From Corbicula japonica (taxonomy: Eukaryota > Mollusca > Bivalvia > Venerida > Cyrenidae): a stretch of DNA of 64,000 nt. Where the stretch lies: positions 62,001-126,000 of the forward strand of contig JAZAYU010000013.1 of the NCBI GenBank assembly GCA_038501625.1, given 5' to 3'. This document shows, in pieces, positions 62,816-64,000 of this stretch. Both the position numbers and the translations under genes were made by a program. Each line of letters opens with the position of its first letter. The stretch's first letter is position 1. The notes beneath the pieces are model-generated. The model was not told where the DNA came from and did not search any database. It saw only the letters and a list, made by a program, of their open reading frames with translations.

Positions 62816-63803
62816 GTTAGACCGTATATGTCACAAAACGTGTATGTCACACATGTGTGACATATTCGGCCGAATTAATCACACCTATCTTCCTGTGACA
62901 TATACGTTTGTCCAAATTAGCGATAAATGTGTGACCGTATATATCACAATATATTATATACAATGAACCAATTTTTAACATCGTTGCTATTATCTTTGTC
63001 CGCAGCAGCAGCAGCAGCTTGCCCTCATTAACGTCAACGAAACATCACCACCAACATGATCATCACGAGTAATTTTTGTTGTAACGTTTTCGACTTGCAG
63101 ATATGCAATGCACAGTAATGGGCCACAAGAACTTTAACACATTAAATAGTTTTAATAAACGAGAAAACTGACATCAAGTTTTTAAATCAAGTTAAAAATA
63201 TTAGGATCTTTCTATAATTTTAATAAACAAGAAACTGGTATAACTTTAACAGTTATTAAAATGAACATCACATCATTACACGTAAAATCTCATTTTAAAA
63301 TAAAAAACAACAACAAGCAAATACCTTTATTTATTTTAAAGAGCATCATACCATTAGACCTATATTTTAACTACATACTTTCAAAATCATATAACAGTTT
63401 TACAGAAAAAAACAACCTAAAAATAAATATACTCTCGACCTCACAATTTCTTTATCAACAGTGTTTTTAAGAACACCACACTAATAGACGTAAAATTTAG
63501 CAAAATCGTGTTGTCGCGATGTTGTATGACGATGATGATGATATTAACAATTCCAGCAATAGGTTAATGTTCTTTAATATTTTAAATAATTGGACTTCTA
63601 TTTATATACACTGTTTTCATTTCTTGACACAATTTGGATAAGTGACAAATACGTTTTGATTCCAAACGAATATGTCACATTATATGACCCAAATTCGGCT
63701 GAAGGGTGTTACGTATTCGACCAAATATATCACAACGTGTGACATATTCGACCGAATATATCACACTTGTGACATATACGTTTTGTGACATATACGGTCT
63801 AAC
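62816..63803. mobile_element. TIR element with 8 bp target duplication (988 bp)
   Basis: Ends GTTAGACCGTATATGTCAC and complement GTGACATATACGGTCTAAC; AATGCTTT on both sides (62808-62815 and 63804-63811). Inner ends carry many copies of GTGACATAT(A/T)CG in both orientations. No transposase; non-autonomous. An 8 bp duplication fits hAT-type insertion, although the terminal bases are not the usual CAG. Confidence 0.85.
63002..63018. repeat. (CAG)n short microsatellite
   Basis: Five CAG units followed by CTTGC, inside the TIR element. Confidence 0.9.
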
Positions 63804-63867
63804 AATGCTTTCACGTTTTGATTCCGATACCTTGACCTTTGGTCTAGTGAGACGGGTTGTTTGTGAG

Positions 63868-63925
63868 GTGTGTCGGCTGTAAAATGTTTTCCGGTACATT
63901 CAAAAAGTTGTGTTATCAATAACGC
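63868..63925 (+). repeat. SINE tail fragment
   Basis: GTCGGCTGTAAAATG, TTCCGGTACATTC, GTTATCAATAACG match the SINE inter-head text. Confidence 0.5.
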
Positions 63926-64000
63926 CCTGTGACGATTCTAAAACACGATACATTATTAACATCTTCGTAAATATTGAGTTGAGCTCAACTCGGGGCTAGG

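Overview
This is a 64 kb window of AT-rich, intron-rich animal DNA, most likely from a heterodont bivalve (clam type). That is an inference. It rests on tRNA-derived SINEs, Helitron-like 'pearl' elements with roughly 160-180 bp tandem cores and GACGCC-type microsatellites, many foldback MITEs, and genes made of short exons in long introns. Nothing bacterial or viral was seen, and no long open reading frame exists.

The genes form one coherent set: a tandem, same-strand (minus) array of five small type I membrane protein genes. In order they are A (10211-19667), B (24275-28514), C (38126-48727), D (50557-53084) and E (54616-61457). I assembled each from four short exons using splice signals and reading phase. 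All five share one plan: exon 1 is a signal peptide, exon 2 a Cys-rich ectodomain, exon 3 a transmembrane helix with a basic stop-transfer, and exon 4 a Pro/Tyr/Gln-rich cytoplasmic tail. Intron phases are 1-2-1 in every gene. All exon 2s end in C-x(5,6)-CC-x5-CC, with the last Cys codon split by intron 2. This is the layout of the Shisa-like/CYYR1 (cysteine and tyrosine-rich protein) class of single-pass adaptors. Tails of B, C, D and E carry PPxY motifs (WW-domain ligands); gene A has lost it. A and C are close recent paralogues with a shared promoter block that includes paired GATA motifs. An orphan signal-peptide exon at 21998-22166 may be an alternative first exon of A or a remnant of a sixth copy.

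Almost everything else is mobile or repetitive DNA. 1-10 kb: LINE remnant, (GA)n, tandem SINE array, one arm of a large inverted duplication. 10.6-16.5 kb (intron 3 of A): pearl/Helitron, then an AT-rich block bounded by about 150 bp inverted repeats. 18.4-19.1 kb: TTAA-flanked foldback element next to exon 2 of A. 20-27 kb: two decayed Penelope-like reverse transcriptase copies. 29.1-32.1 kb: three-level nest (retroelement tail, TA-flanked TIR transposon, Helitron). 34-35 kb: nested TIR element. 40.4-45.5 kb: large repeat block in intron 2 of C, containing the second arm of the inverted duplication and two foldbacks. 47.4-47.9 kb: inverted MITE pair. 52.0 and 53.4 kb: twin palindromes flanking the first exons of D. 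57.9-60.7 kb (intron 1 of E): pearl/Helitron with a large pentanucleotide microsatellite. 62.8-63.8 kb: TIR element with an intact 8 bp target duplication.

All gene models come from manual splice-site and phase reading without transcripts or homology searches. Family names are recognition from architecture.
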